From assembly GCF_963576675.1 (NCBI RefSeq), contig NC_088916.1:18390501-18454500 (forward strand): a DNA stretch of 64,000 nt. Direction: 5' to 3'. This stretch comes from Euphorbia lathyris. Lineage: Eukaryota; Streptophyta; Magnoliopsida; Malpighiales; Euphorbiaceae. Under the pieces are notes generated by a model. That model worked only from the letters and a program-made list of their open reading frames with translations, searched no databases and was not told where the DNA came from. A program made the translations under genes and the position numbers. Below, piece after piece: positions 47,184 through 59,597 of the stretch; position 1 is the stretch's first letter, and each line of letters opens with the position of its first letter.

Positions 47184-48881
47184 TGTTGGTGTGCCCTAGT
47201 TCTTAGGCATTGGTTCATGAATATTGTATTATGCTTTTTGATTATTCTTGCATAGATACACTATTTGTGTTATATTAATAAAGGCATTAATCTAGTTCAT
47301 TTATATCTTGTGCTATAATATGAATAGAGAATCCATTGATTGATAATCGTAAAACTATATCCCAAGTCTATTCTATCATGGGAATGATTAGGACCACAGA
47401 CTTGTATATTCGACGACTGTATGGTAGTAATTGATACTAGCCATAGCACTTGATAAGTCAGTTGTGAATATGGGTACATGTTGTATACATGTGACTGGAT
47501 CGATCCGCCTGAGAAAACTACATGGTGGTTGTGTCATTAGTTTTCTTAAGTAGGTCTCTAACTATCTTCAGACCAGATTTCATTATAATATCAATATGGG
47601 ATCCGGTTCACTTTGACATACGCCTAACAGGTCTGTAACAGGATGCCAAATACGGGTATGATTGGGTGAACAGGTGAACACATTAGTATTGATAGTGAAG
47701 TGATGGAATTACCACTCACATAACAGTGAGATGATATCACAGGCCACTTGATAAGTGAGATTGATAAGTGTGTGGCCACACCCTGATAAGTAGTTTACTT
47801 ATCTGATTCATTAATCTACTTAAGATTAAGAAATATCATAAACAACAGAGAGGATGACAGCCGCCATGCCTCTAGTTTATAATATCGATATCAAATGGTA
47901 AAAGAAGTTAAGAGATAACTACAGGGTCTCTGCCTCTTTAGACTGCTGAAATAGCTGTATTGGTTAGGGGCAGTAATGGTTTGCTAGAACCCACTTACTG
48001 TCTGTGGGCCGTGAGCCCACTGCTAGCTAAGGACAGTCCCATAGGATCGTGCACATTGAACATCTGAGTTAGAACTTATAGAACGGTACACTGGAGGGAT
48101 GAGACTAATTAATTGGTTGACAGTAAAAAGTCAAGGTAATTAATTGGTGGTTAATTAATTGATTAATTGATACTTTGTATCAATGTGATTGATTAATAAA
48201 TTTAGGCGTTGAGTATTTAATTGGTTAATTAGTTTACGAGATGTAATTAATTAATTTGTAAATTAATGAAATTGCATTCGTGAATAATTAATCAAAATGA
48301 TACGTCAATTTATTAATTAGTGTTGTTTATTTAGTTGGGGTAATTAAATTTAATCTAATTATAACTAATTGCATAGAATAAATACTATTGGTATTTATTT
48401 AAGTGATTATGTTAGAATTAGATTAGTTTTGTAATTAACCAATTAACCCTAAACTAATTAGGTTTAGGAATAACTACACTATATATAATAAAAGCCTAAA
48501 ACCTAATTAACTTAACTCATAGATAATATTCGGCCACCACAAATACAATACAGAGATATTGTATTCGGCCACCATATTCAAGATAGTGGAATAGTTTTTG
48601 GCATAATTTCATTATCTCTCCAGTTCTTCTTCGTTCTTCGGCTAGCACTGGTTCTGACTCAATAGCTGTTCGTGCACCTGACAACGGAGATCTTACTAGC
48701 TTGTGGATTCTTCAGCCATCTCTAGAAGAGACAATCCGCGTATGTTTATATCCCTAAATGGATCAAAAGGTTTTATTCAATCAATGGTTAACGGACAAAG
48801 ATCAAATTAAAGGGATTAGAAATAAATTTTAAACCGCAATTCCGTTGCGCTACAGTTGATTAACTGGCAATAATCCTAACA
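47184..48881 (+). repeat. Right LTR of element B
   Basis: 1698 bp, TGTTGGTGTGCC...ATCCTAACA, preceded by GTGGGAGAC. Confidence 0.95.
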
Positions 48882-49920
48882 AAAGGATGCCGCCAATATC
48901 AAAGATATGGGTAGATTCAAAGAGTTCCTGCAGATGAGATGTACGCAGTCGTCAAGCCATGACCCTTCAGAGGATGGGCAATTGATTTGATAGGGAAAAT
49001 TTATCCCGCATCATCAAAAGGGCACAGCTTTATGATCGTGACAATAGACTACTTCACAAAATGGGTGGAGGCCTTACCAATGAAGAAAGTGGACCAGAGA
49101 GATGTTGTGAAGTTCATCAAGGAGAACATCATTCACAGATATGGGATCCTCAGTCAATTACTACAGACCAAGGAACCATGTTCACTAGAGAAGAGATGAA
49201 GGACTTCATGGAAGATTATAGAATCAAGTTCTTGCACTTTATCCCTCATTATCCACAAGCTAATGGTCAAGCCGAGGCTTCCAACAAAGTTCTCATCAAC
49301 ATCCTTGAAAAGATGATCGAAGATAATCCCAGGGAATGACATGTCTTACTTTCAGAAACTTTATGGGCACACAGAACATAAAAAATGAGTGCCACAGGCG
49401 TCAGTCCTTTCTCGTTAACATATGGACATGATGTCATGCTTCCTATGGAGGTAGTAGTTCCATCCTTCAGAGTAGCCAGACAAAATGAACTCACTCTAGC
49501 AGAATACACAGAAGTTATATGATGATGGAACTTGAAGAGTCTGATGAAACCAGAATGCAAGCACTTGATCGAATGATCGCCCAGAAAAAGAAAGTAACCA
49601 GAGCATACAATAAGAGAGTGAAGAAAAAGACCTTTAAAGAAGGAGACATGGTTTGGAAACTCATCTTACCAGTTGGGAGTAAAGATAGAGCATATGGAAA
49701 ATGGTCTCCAAATTGGGAAGCACCATTCAAAGTCTTCCAAGTTCTAAAAGGAAACTCTTATTGGTTAGCCAACTTGCAAGGGGAGCCACATAAGAGGGTT
49801 CCTCAATGGAAAGTACCTCAAGAAATTATATCCCATCCTTTGGGAACTGAGGGAGCATCATCCATAGGATATAAGCAATATGTATTTGATGTAACACAAA
49901 GCAATTTTAATTTGAAAATT
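48882..49920 (+). pseudogene. Ty3/Gypsy integrase fragment, right part
   Basis: Continues the relic after the AAAGG duplication: integrase core (GHSFMIVTIDYFTKWVEALP; ITTDQGTMFT; HYPQANGQAEASNKVLI) and C-terminal part (FKEGDMVWKLILPVGS). It shares the TGA (48960-48962) and the frame loss after RYGI with unit 1, and has extra stops near 49337 and 49378. Confidence 0.85.
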
Positions 49921-50802
49921 ATAAAGCTGGCTTATAGCCGCTATTCTATTTGCAATAAAATAATAGCAAGCCGCAAGGCCGCAATTTATTCATCAATCAA
50001 TGTCTATCAAGTCTATCTAACAAATAAAACTCTTTGAGGACAATTTACCTTCCCATTGTTGGAATCATGTTGATTTTCTCCATTGAATTGATTGATTCGA
50101 CTTCTGCTCCTTGGCACTGGAAAACCCATCGTTAGAATAAGGATTGGTAGTGCACCGATGTCCACAACAACTTTATTGACAACTTGAATTAGTGATGCAC
50201 TCAAAAGCAACTTGTTGGCACCTTGATTAAAGGAAACCGATTGATGATTGATCCGACCTTTAATCCTTCCCATCGGGAAACTTTTTTGTCAGAATAGGTA
50301 ATGGTTGTGCACTTATGTTCAGAGGCCTCTACTTCTTGGCACCGACAAACCCTTTGTGAGAACATGGACTGGTTATGGACTTATGTTCAAGAGCTCTAAT
50401 CCAACATATAAGCAAGCCGAATGATGGAAACTTGGTTAACAAGAGTTGGTGATGCACGTACAACTTGTTAGCACCGTGATTAAAGGAACCCGATCAATGA
50501 TTGATTCATCCTCTAATTTCGGATGCTAGCAAGCTTTCCCGTCACAATAGGGACTGTGCATGTAATAATATATACAGCAGCCCCAAGGACGACTTCATAA
50601 AAAATTAGCAGTCTGCAATTGAGAGGGAACAACCTGCAATTTGTAAAAAAAAAAACAATATTGTTGATGATTGAAATTTCAGCCGTCTGTATGGATGATT
50701 CTTCGGGACAAGCTTCCTGAAATGCTCAAGCCTTTTCTATCTAATCAAAGTGTAAATAATTCCTTCAAAGCATCGAAATATTTCTCCTCCATCAGACTCC
50801 TT
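49921..50802. other. Non-coding interval with imperfect tandem duplication, second copy
   Basis: Matches 26626-27429. Keeps about 75 bp (near 50628-50708) that unit 1 has lost between short GGGA-type repeats. Confidence 0.5.
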
Positions 50803-51096
50803 CTATTCCTTACATTTATTCATTGCTGATTCTATTCTTTTCATCACATCATTCAATGAATCTCCTAATTCAGAACCCGTCATTCCATGATAGCCTTCAA
50901 CACCAAAAGGATATTTCTGAAAAAAAACATCGCTCAAAAATTTTCTCGCAGGTTCAAAATCTCGGTTGTAACTGAACATTTGAGGTTTTAAATAATGGCC
51001 ATCATCCTCATTCGGCTCCAGTTCGATCAAATGGTCTGCAACTTCAGTTGCTTCTACAAGCTTTTGGGATCTGATCCAGGTAAACAGATGATACAA
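50803..51096 (-). pseudogene. PPR-like gene tail, most complete copy
   Basis: 97 codons open on the minus strand to a stop at 50803. It includes KLVEATEVADHLIELEPNED, a YNRDFEPARKFLSD segment and a lysine-rich end (MNKCKE). The first part resembles PPR E-type motifs; no PPR repeats are next to it and there is no ATG, so this is probably a last-exon fragment. Confidence 0.5.
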
Positions 51097-51676
51097 AGGT
51101 TAGAATATTTTATATTTTAGTTTTTGTTTCTATCTGATTAACCCGTTGTTTGTTTAGTTTTGAATTCATCCTATTAATATTTATTTATTTAGTTAGTTAT
51201 TTTCAACTCCTATTCACAATTGAAACTCTTATTTACTAAATAATTTTTGGGTCCTGGTGTTATCTTTTTGTTGTTTAATAAAAATGAAAGACTAGCTCTT
51301 ATTATTTCTAATCAAATTAATTTTGTTAAAATTGTAATTAGGATTAGCTTTTCTTTTACGGTTTCTAATTCATGTGTAAGATTAAATACTTAGTCTTTTA
51401 TTTCAATTAAATATTTAATTTTGTCTTATTTTATTTTATTTTTAACTTTATGCATTTCCAATTTTACGGAGTCTAAAAAATTTGTTAGCAACCAAGCATA
51501 AATGTTCGTTTGTCAAATCCATGCTTGCGGGGATAATTGTTTGCACCATAAATAATTTTTTGGCTTTTAATTATTTTTAATATATTAATTGGCTACGTCT
51601 AAGTATATTTTTCTAAAGTGGACATCAGGGGAGACTTGAAGTATACTTAGGGGAACCAAGAGCCGGTTAATATTTT

Positions 51677-52142
51677 TGTTGGAAAATTTATATATAAATG
51701 AAATTAGTATAAATTCCAATAGTCATCCTTGTTCATGAACAGTTGTGTTCGTTCATGATTAGTCGTGTCAGTTCATGAACAGTCTTGTTCGTTCATGAAT
51801 AGTCGTGTTCATTAGAGAACAGACATGTCCATTCAAGTTCTATATATACATGATGGAACTGTCAGATTGATATACTTTGAAATATTATTCCCTGAATCAT
51901 TTCTGCTATCTGTACCTGTTGTTTTGTTCTACTCCAGAGATAGCTATTATACACTCGGTAAGAGTTCGCTTGCGTAATCTGTTTTATCCTGGGAGACGAT
52001 TGTTAATAGCGACAACATCTGTCTTAAGGAAACTGCTAATACATGCCTCTGATTTGTCTAAACTTTTTCCTTTTTAATTAATTATTTACTATTCATGTTT
52101 CTTTTTGTGTTTATTTGTTCTTGGTTTAATCATTTTCTAACA
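51677..52142 (+). repeat. Left LTR of A3
   Basis: 466 bp, TGTTGG...CTAACA; closely related to the left LTR of A1. Confidence 0.9.
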
Positions 52143-52552
52143 TTCTTAAGACAGAAGTTTAAATATTTCTGATTTTTCCAAAAGACAATATAATGTTTAA
52201 ACAACAATAAGATGTATGCTTCTATTTTTCTGTAGGTTCTTTCATTTCAAAGTTTGCTGGTTTTGTTTTTTTAATTAAGTTCAATAAACCAAAAACAAAA
52301 CTTTAAAAAAAACTTGATATAACTTTGACGAATCCCAAATGTGCTCCGACGGTCCCTGAATAGTCCGGAAATGCTCCACAGTCTTGGGTCTGGATCGGAA
52401 ATGCTCAAATAGGCCTAAAAACACCTGAAAACGCGGAAAATGCCAAAAATAATAGAAATTACTAATTCTAACTAAAAGATAACAAAACGATAATAAAATT
52501 AAAAGGAAATAAAGCAAAAATGGGCTAAAATGATCCTAAAAACCTTATACAA

Positions 52553-54283
52553 ATGGGAGCTATCAGACCCAAACGGGCTTTAGAAACTGTTGATGATAAC
52601 AGTCAGGACCCTCAACAAGAAACTGATGTTGAAATTGAGGAAGAGGCTGAGCCTAGAAGGAGTAATAGATCTAGGGTAGAAAAATCATTTGGTCCAAATT
52701 TTCTAACCTATATGGTAGAGGCGGAGCCTCGGACCTACAAGGCAGCTGTAAGCTCAACGGAAAGCCCTTTATGGAAAGAGGCTACAAGGAGTGAAATTGA
52801 CTCCATCTTGCAAAACCATACATGGGAAGTAGTGGACCTCCCTTCGGGAACAAAACCACTAAGCTCTAGATGAATTTTCAAACGGAAAATGAAAACAGAT
52901 GGAATAATTGATAAGTATAAGGCCAGATTGGTTATAAAAGGTTATAGACAAAAAGAAGGTCTTGACTACTTTGACACGTACTCTCCTGTGTCTAGGATAA
53001 CGTCTATTAGGATGATACTTTCAATCGCCGCTTTGCGGAACCTTGAAATACATCAGATGGATGTTAAGATAGCTTTCTTGAATGGAGATCTTGATGAAGA
53101 GATCTACATGGAACAACCTGAAGGTTGTGTAGCTCCAGGTCAAGAAAGAAAAGTCTGTAAATTGGTGAAGTCTTTATATGGATTAAAGGAAGCACCAAAA
53201 CAATGGCATAAGAAGTTTGATGATGTCATGATGACAAACGACTATCAAATAAACGAGTGTGACAAATGTATTTATGTCAAAACTACAAATGAAGGATATA
53301 TCATTTTGTGTTTGTATGTTGATGACATACTTATTGTTGGAAGTAATGACAAGATGGTGAAGAGTACCAAGGACATGTTAAACTCATGGTTTGATATGAA
53401 AGATATGGGGCTCGCAGATGTGATTTTGGGCATCCAAATCAAACGTTCACCTAACAGTATCATCTTGACTCAGTCACACTATGTGGATAAGATTCTTGGC
53501 AAGTTTAGTAAGAATGATTCTGGTATCGCTAGAACTCCAATCGACACTAGCCAACATTTATGCAAAAATAAAGGTGAAAGCGTTGTAGAATACGCAAGAG
53601 TTATAGGCAGCCTAATGTATCTCATGAGTTGTATAAGGCCTGATATTGCTTTTACTGTCAGCAGTTTAAGTATATACACGAGTAATCCAGGAGAAATCCA
53701 CTGGAAAGCCATTGTAAGAATACTTCGGTATTTAAGATATACTCGTGATTATGGATTGCACTATACGAGAGAACCTGCTGTGTTAGAAGGATTCTCTGAT
53801 GCAAGTTGGATATCTGATATAAAAGATTCCAAAGGCACGAGTGGATATGTGTTTACTCTAGCAAGAGGAGCAGTATCCTGGAAATCCTCAAGGCAAACAA
53901 TTATAACAAGATCCACTATGGAGTCTGAGTTTATAGCTTTAGATAAAGAAGGAGAAGAAGCCGAGTGGCTACGAAACTTCTTGGAGGATGTTCCTATGTG
54001 GCCCAAACCTGTGCCCACAATTTGTATACATTGTGATAATCAAACAACGATTAAGAGAGCATAGAATGGGATATATAACGGTAAACCTCGACACATGCGT
54101 CGTCGACATAACTCCGTTAGACAACTGATCTCAACAAGTGTTATTTCTGTTGATTTTATTGGATCAAAGGATAACACAGTGGATACGCTAATCAAAGGGT
54201 TAAATAGAGATCAAGTTGAAAAATCATCGAAAGGAATGGGACTAAAGCCCATAGAGAATAGGCATTATGTGAAGGAGATATAG
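52553..54283 (+). pseudogene. Copia RT-RNase H, broken copy A3
   Basis: The best preserved of the three copies. The linker starts MGAIRPKRALETVDDNSQDP and, unlike in A1 and A2, has CAG and not TAG. A TGA at 52871-52873 replaces a tryptophan codon in RT. RT (YVDD near 53318) and RNase H then stay open to a TAG at 54062-54064. Four codons' worth of shortening is seen around GESVVEYAR. Confidence 0.87.
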
Positions 54284-54286
54284 AGG

Positions 54287-54501
54287 GTGTTTGGTTACCT
54301 ACTTTTCACCTCTTGTTTACCTTTTCACTTTAAAATGTAGAGTTTTAGGTGTTTAGTTACATACCTCTTGTTTGCCTTTTACAGCTGAAAAGTAGCTTTT
54401 TACAAAAGGAGAGAATTTCTGCTTTTTGTAAAAGTAGCTTTTTCGAAAGGCAAACAACAACAGAAACAGTAAACAACAAACAACAAGTAGCCAAACAGAC
54501 T
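54287..54501. mobile_element. Small hAT-like MITE
   Basis: Starts GAGGGTGTTTGGTTACCTAC and ends with sequence whose complement is GAGTCTGTTTGGCTACTTGT, so the termini are inverted repeats of the type seen in hAT-derived MITEs. No target duplication recognised. No coding capacity. Confidence 0.6.
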
Positions 54502-54957
54502 CATAGGTTTTCGCAGCTAGCTTATACATTACCGTAATATAGGGTTCAATTAGTCGATTCCTAAAACAACATTATTCTATTTTTTGCAAACCAGTGCTCA
54601 AAATCGGATGATGATTAGGAATATATTATTCAATAAGAGGTCCTTTGGGTAAGGGGAAAGAAAGATGGAAGACCTAGTAAAATAAATAAATAAAAATAAT
54701 TATTGAATTAAATAAAAAATTCTCAAAAAAATATTTATGTGCAAACCAATCCAGGTCGGATAGATCGGTATTATGTGCGCGTGTGGTGGTCAAAAGTCAA
54801 AGTCAAACACACATCTTTTAGGTATTTAACGCTTCTACAAAAAATGGGTACCACTTGGTAGGGGTGAACAAAAAAATTCAAAAAATCGAAAAAACCAAAC
54901 TGAAACCGAATCGAAAAATAAGATTAACTGAAACCAATAGACTATGGTACGAGGGTG

Positions 54958-55592
54958 TTGCTATTTACCGCTCTCTTTTTGCTTTTACCGCTCCTATTTG
55001 GACAATTTTACCCTTTTAATAAAAAATTGAATTTTTGAAAAAAAAAGCCAATGTTGGCTAGGCGGGTGTCGGATCCGCCCAGCCATAGGTTGGGCGGATC
55101 CACCACCTGCCCAAGCCATTGGCTAGGCGGGTGTTTCACCCGTCCAAGCCATTGGCCGAGCGGGTGGTGGATCCGTCCAGCTATAGGCTGGGCGGATCAA
55201 CCACCTTGGGCCTAGGCACAAATTTTATATTTTAGTGACAGAAAATGTTAAATCGTTCAATTTTTTGTGACGAAAAATATAAAATTCTCTATTTTTTGTG
55301 ACGAAAAATGCAAAATCGTCACGAAAAATATGCATTATGTTCATGATTTTTTTGAAAAAAAATGTTCTGACTTATATTCATCTATTTTCGGGGTTCGGGT
55401 TGTCATATATCAATTATTTTGATAATTTTAATTATTGTTGTTCGGGTTTGTAATTTTAGAGAGAGAATTTTCAGTTTTTGATCAAAATTATGAAAAATGG
55501 AAAAAAATTTCAAATGGGGCGGTAACTCGTAAAAAAGGGCGGTAACTCGTAAAAAAGGGCGGTAACTCGTAAAAAAGGGCGGTATTTAGCAA
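54958..55592. mobile_element. Short non-autonomous Mutator-like element
   Basis: Left end TTGCTATTTACCGCTC; right end GGGCGGTATTTAGCAA, whose complement is TTGCTAAATACCGCCC, the same terminus as the 7.5-kb element. Just inside the right end is a GGGCGGTAACTCGTAAAAAA unit repeated three times. Inside is a GC-rich palindrome cluster. No ORF. Confidence 0.75.
55055..55215. repeat. Palindrome cluster of the short Mutator-like element
   Basis: Perfect arms GGATCCGCCCA/TGGGCGGATCC (55071-55081, 55091-55101) and CGGGTG/CACCCG (near 55128-55142), with related diverged copies. It starts GGCTAGGCGGGTG like the block at 8050. Confidence 0.8.
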
Positions 55593-55887
55593 TTTATTTT
55601 AAAGATAGTGGTTAATGGTTACGATTACGGTTTTTGGTGGTGCATTGCAATATCTCAATTTAAAAATAGTGGTTACGGGTCACAGTTTTATCAAATTTCA
55701 AATTTGGGTCAAGCCCAACATAATACTTTTATAAATTTATATTAGGACTAAGTCCAACAATCCCCATTTGAATTATTGCATTGTTGGTGCACTGCAATAT
55801 CTCACTCTCACACGACCAAATTGTGTTTACAGTAAACATATTATTGCAGTTTCTTCATAGTCTTACTGATGAGCACTGGAAGTGTAC
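55593..55887. other. Non-coding flank
   Basis: AT-rich; no gene seen. Last five bases TGTAC are the candidate target-site duplication of the Gypsy element to the right; its partner lies outside the window. Confidence 0.4.
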
Positions 55888-56364
55888 TGATAACTTGAGG
55901 AAAAATCCTTGATCGGAGCCCTTCCCTATGAGGCGCCGTTGGGATCGGCCGAGGACACTCCGATGCCAAAGTCAGTAAGATGAATCAAGGAAACCAACTG
56001 AATTGACAAGGGTTGTAAGAATGTGTACCTTGATAGCCTAGGGGATCGGGCTATATATAGCTGGGAAGTTGTAACCTTCAGGTAACTAGAAAGTCTCCAT
56101 TAATGCTTCATTAATGGCGGTTACAGGTTATCCTTAACCTAGCAGTTTAGCTAATTAATAACTTATTAATGATCTTTTATGGCCGAGTTGGCGGTCAGCC
56201 GTTATAGAGGCGAATGGAGAGATTCGCCTTATAGGTCCGCCAGCGGATCTCTTGGAGCTGACCCGTGGAGATCCGCCAGCCAGCTTCCCTTTGGGGATCA
56301 CTACGTGGCGTACTTTGAGGTGAATATCCCCTTTGGTCCTCAGGATAATATCTCGATGTTATCA
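55888..56364 (-). repeat. 3' LTR of the Tat-type element
   Basis: 477 bp with inverted termini TGATAAC/GTTATCA. On the minus strand it is preceded by a polypurine tract (TTTAGGGGGGCTTC, 56365-56378). A TATA-like GGCTATATATAG lies near 56048. The pairing of the termini defines the ends; the second LTR is not available for proof. Confidence 0.75.
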
Positions 56365-56660
56365 GAAGCCCCCCTAAAATGCCCTTAAAGTCCTTTAGGG
56401 CTTTTGAACTTCTGCGCGCCGTCATAAACACTTGCATTAATGAGCACACTGTTCAATGCCATTGGACGATCGACACGTGTAGTGGACACACTGTCCCAGG
56501 AAGGAGAAAACTCTCTTCTTCTTCTTACGCTTTCTCTTTCTTCCTCATTTCTTCATTTTTCTCCTGCGCTCGAAGCTTTTTCTGGGATTTCTTCAGAGTT
56601 TCGCACCAAGCTTCCGATTTCTCATGTAAGTTCATTTTCTTTCTCTTAACTTTTTCCTGG

Positions 56661-58954
56661 ATGTTTAGAAGTTCGTCTTCATCTTCTAGATCAACTTCAG
56701 AACTTTTTAATTCAACCTCCCATCCTGAAATAGAAGTTGATTTTAGCTGGACCACCTCGTCGTCGGAGAACTCCCATTCTTCCGAGGACACGGTTAATTC
56801 CGATTTAGCTGAGTTTAATAACTCGGCATGTAATCATTATCAGACTCGTTCCACTAGGAATCCATCCCTTTTTACTTCTATCTCCGGCGCTGTTCCGGCC
56901 GGTGCCCATAGGTGGTTTCCGGGATCAATGGCCTCTTCTTCGATTCCTCCTAGGAAAAAGAATCCTCGAGCGGAGTCCACTCCGTCTCGTATGAGTGTCG
57001 CAGATCTAGTGGATCTGGCGGATCGCTTTCCCTGGATTAAAAATTATGAGACTCAGCTCGCCGCATCTCATCAATGTCCTTCTTGTCCGCCTAGCGGCTT
57101 CCTTATAGTGTATTGTAGTCATGTGGAGAGAGGGTTTCGACTTCCTCTTCCAAAGATGATGGCGGACATCCTCTCTTACTTTGACATCACAGTCAGCCAG
57201 CTACATCCTAACTGCTGGTTGGACATCGCTTTAGACTGCTATCTTGCCTCGAATTTAGGAGTTGTATATACGGGCCATATCTTTAGAGCTTTTCACAAAC
57301 CCTCAAAAAGGAAGTCCGAATCTTATCTCACGTTCGCCAAGTTCGGAGTATATTCGCCCTTTAGCGACAAAATGTCTAATGTTCATTGCTGGGATGAGAG
57401 ATTCTTCTACATGAAGATAAAGGATGGCGAACCATTGGGTTTTCCTTCAGTCTGGAATCCCAGGCCGCTATATATGGCAGGTGACATGCGTATCCTAACG
57501 GATAGTGATGAGAAGGTGGCGGAGCTCATGAAGCAAATCAAGGTGGATGCATGGACATATGCTGATGCCTTAGCCTTCATGATGAGTGATATCCCATTGA
57601 TTCACCGGGAAGGGGATCAATTCGTTTACTCAAAGATTACACAATTTGACCAAGGTACCTTCCATTTCTTCATGAACCTTGATTACTTTAATGTTTTCTT
57701 TGGCAGGGGTTTATCTAAGGCCAATCACGCTCTTGTAGAGAAGCGCAGGAAGTTTTTGGAGGCTGAAGCACGCAAAAAGGATCAAGCGGCGAATCCCCAG
57801 ATTGTTACTAGCAAACGTCCGGCTGAAACAGGGGTTGAGCCGCCGTTGAAGAGGAGGAAACCCAACACCACTGGAGTTCCTAAGCTTATGGCTGATGCCA
57901 TGAGGTCCGCCAGGCCTGCTGGGGAAATTGCACAGGTAGATTTACCTTTGATTTCCTTTTGTTCATCAAGTTTTGGACCGGAGTATGAGCCTTTCATGTT
58001 TGTGTAGACGACGAAGCCCGATATTGGTGGATACTGGTCCGCCAAATTGGGAGCCCAAGGTTCTTTTGAGAACGAATCCATCCTAAATGATTTGGATGAG
58101 GCCTTGGGTCAGGTGGGCGAAGTGCAGAGGAACTATAATCAGATTCCTGGTTCAATTCATGCCCAAAAGGGGAAGACGGAGCTCCTTTCGGTGAGTTTCT
58201 TTAGAAAGGATGCAGACAATACTAGTTCCTTAATCCATTTTGCCTTTTGATTGAATCGTTTGTTTTTGGACAGTTGTATGCTCGCCTACGTACCATGGAA
58301 ACTGAGCTCCTTCAGAATGTGGCGGATAAGGCAACTATCGAGAGGCTAGAGAAAGAGATAGTGGAAGCCAATTCCACTATCGCTTCTATTAATGCAGGTC
58401 TTGCTTCCGCGAATGCAAACCTTGCTTCCGCCACAGCCGCCCTAGTTCTCAGGGATGAGGAAATTAAGAGGTTAAAGGCAAAGATTGTGTCTGATGCCAA
58501 AAGCCATGAAGACGCCCTTGGAGAAGCTGAATACATGGCGGGTGAATAAGCCTTTTATTATGGCGAGATGCTTATGGCGTACTTCTCCTTGGCGCATCCT
58601 GAGACTAACTTCACCGATCCGCAATTCGCCGTCCCCGAACCAGTAGATGTGGTGAAGTTCAATAAAATGTTAGACGCTAAGGAGTACCTCCATGATTACG
58701 TTCGGAGATGGATGAATGGGCCTGTGGAAGAAACCAAACCCTCTACTACGGTCTTGGCGGATGAGCTTGAAGAAGTGCCCCTCAAGGCGGATGCAGAACC
58801 AATTCCTGATCAGGTTCTTCCCCTTGGTCCCACATCTTCGGTGGATAAGGAGGTATCTCTTGATGGCGTGTCTGCGTATGTGGAGAAGGAGGATCCCCAA
58901 GCAAGCTCTGTGGGCGAAGAAAGCGCAAAGGAGGATGCTCCTATTGTTGTTTAG
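56661..58954 (+). pseudogene. Antisense additional ORF of the Tat-type element ('gypsy-type transposon' domain), one stop
   Basis: Exons about 56661-57935, 58008-58190 and 58274-58954, with GT-AG borders and matching phases. In-frame ATGs at 56661 and 56928 are both possible starts. The middle of exon 1 has the plant 'putative gypsy type transposon' domain (FRLPLPKMMADILSYFDITV; SQLHPNCWLDIALDCYLA; FAKFGVYSPFS). Exon 3 is a coiled coil rich in Ala, Glu and Lys (VADKATIERLEKEIVEANST) with an acidic tail. The role is unknown; such ORFs are carried by Tat elements opposite to gag-pol. A TAA at 58547-58549 interrupts exon 3 in mid frame, with the same frame continuing to 58954. A C to T change of a glutamine codon would explain it. 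Confidence 0.78.
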
Positions 58955-59597
58955 CTTGCTTTTATTTGTGACATTGTAAAAACATTTTTAAGTACAATTT
59001 GTTTTGATCCTTTATGGAAGCTATGTTATTTTACCTTTACGTTTGCGTAAGGAAATATATAGGCATCTAGGATTTGAAGTAGGTGGCCAGCCATACTCCA
59101 TTTTATGAACCTTTGTGAAGGTTAGAAGCTGTTCTATTCCTTCTAGAGGAAGTAAAGCTGCCCAGGGGATCAATTTGCTACCTATCTTTGAGGTGAAATG
59201 ATCCGCCCGTAGGACTTGTGAATCCTTCTTTGGAAAGGATAAGAGAGTGTAAAGACCTTGCGTCCAAGGATCGTTTTAACTCTATTGGAGATTGAGATCC
59301 ACTCACAAGATTGATCTTCTTATGTTTTTAAAGGCATTGAGGACGTATCTCTAAGATAGCGATACATTGTAAATGTGGAGAGCGTTGGATGCCCCCCTCT
59401 TTTTAAGACTGGAATATTGATATTGCTGCAGTAAACAATAAAAAGAACACAGATAATATGATGTTTATTAAGGGGAGAAATGCCTTAATACAGCAAGTAG
59501 GTCTTATAGGTGAGCCTCATTAAAACCTTTAATAAGAAAAACCACATGGGAAAAAGCTTATTAAAGGAAAAAGAGTACTCAAGACCGTATATACACT
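58955..59597. other. Spacer between convergent ORFs of the Tat-type element
   Basis: Non-coding 643 bp between the end of the antisense ORF and the integrase stop on the other strand. No recognisable terminator or gene. Confidence 0.5.

Larger units (their letters stand above)
40302..48881 (+). mobile_element. Full-length Copia element B
   Basis: 8580 bp with LTRs 40302-42000 and 47184-48881 and a perfect 5-bp duplication AAAGG (40297-40301, 48882-48886). The primer-binding site TGGTATCAGAGC is at 42002-42013 and a polypurine tract (AAGTGGGAGAC) at 47173-47183. I count about 13 differences between the LTRs, under 1 percent, so this is the youngest insertion seen. Pol is open for 1151 codons, but the gag core is deleted and an integrase catalytic residue is changed. 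Confidence 0.95.
27626..50964. repeat. Tandem duplication unit 2
   Basis: Same order as unit 1 (element A2, MITE, serpin 2, Gypsy fragment). Lacks the Mutator-like element and B'. Contains Copia B inserted in the Gypsy fragment. It retains 38890-39859, which unit 1 has lost. Confidence 0.9.
51677..54283 (+). mobile_element. Copia-type element A3, right end lost
   Basis: Left LTR 51677-52142 with ATTTT before it, then the same reduced internal region, cut just after the RNase H region (KPIENRHYVKE). No right LTR. Confidence 0.9.
50965..54860. repeat. Tandem duplication unit 3, internally deleted
   Basis: Begins like units 1 and 2 and contains element A3 up to about 54278. It then jumps, across a small MITE, to sequence at 54506-54860 related to 38905-39390. 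The interval with right LTR, 412-bp MITE and serpin is absent. Confidence 0.8.
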
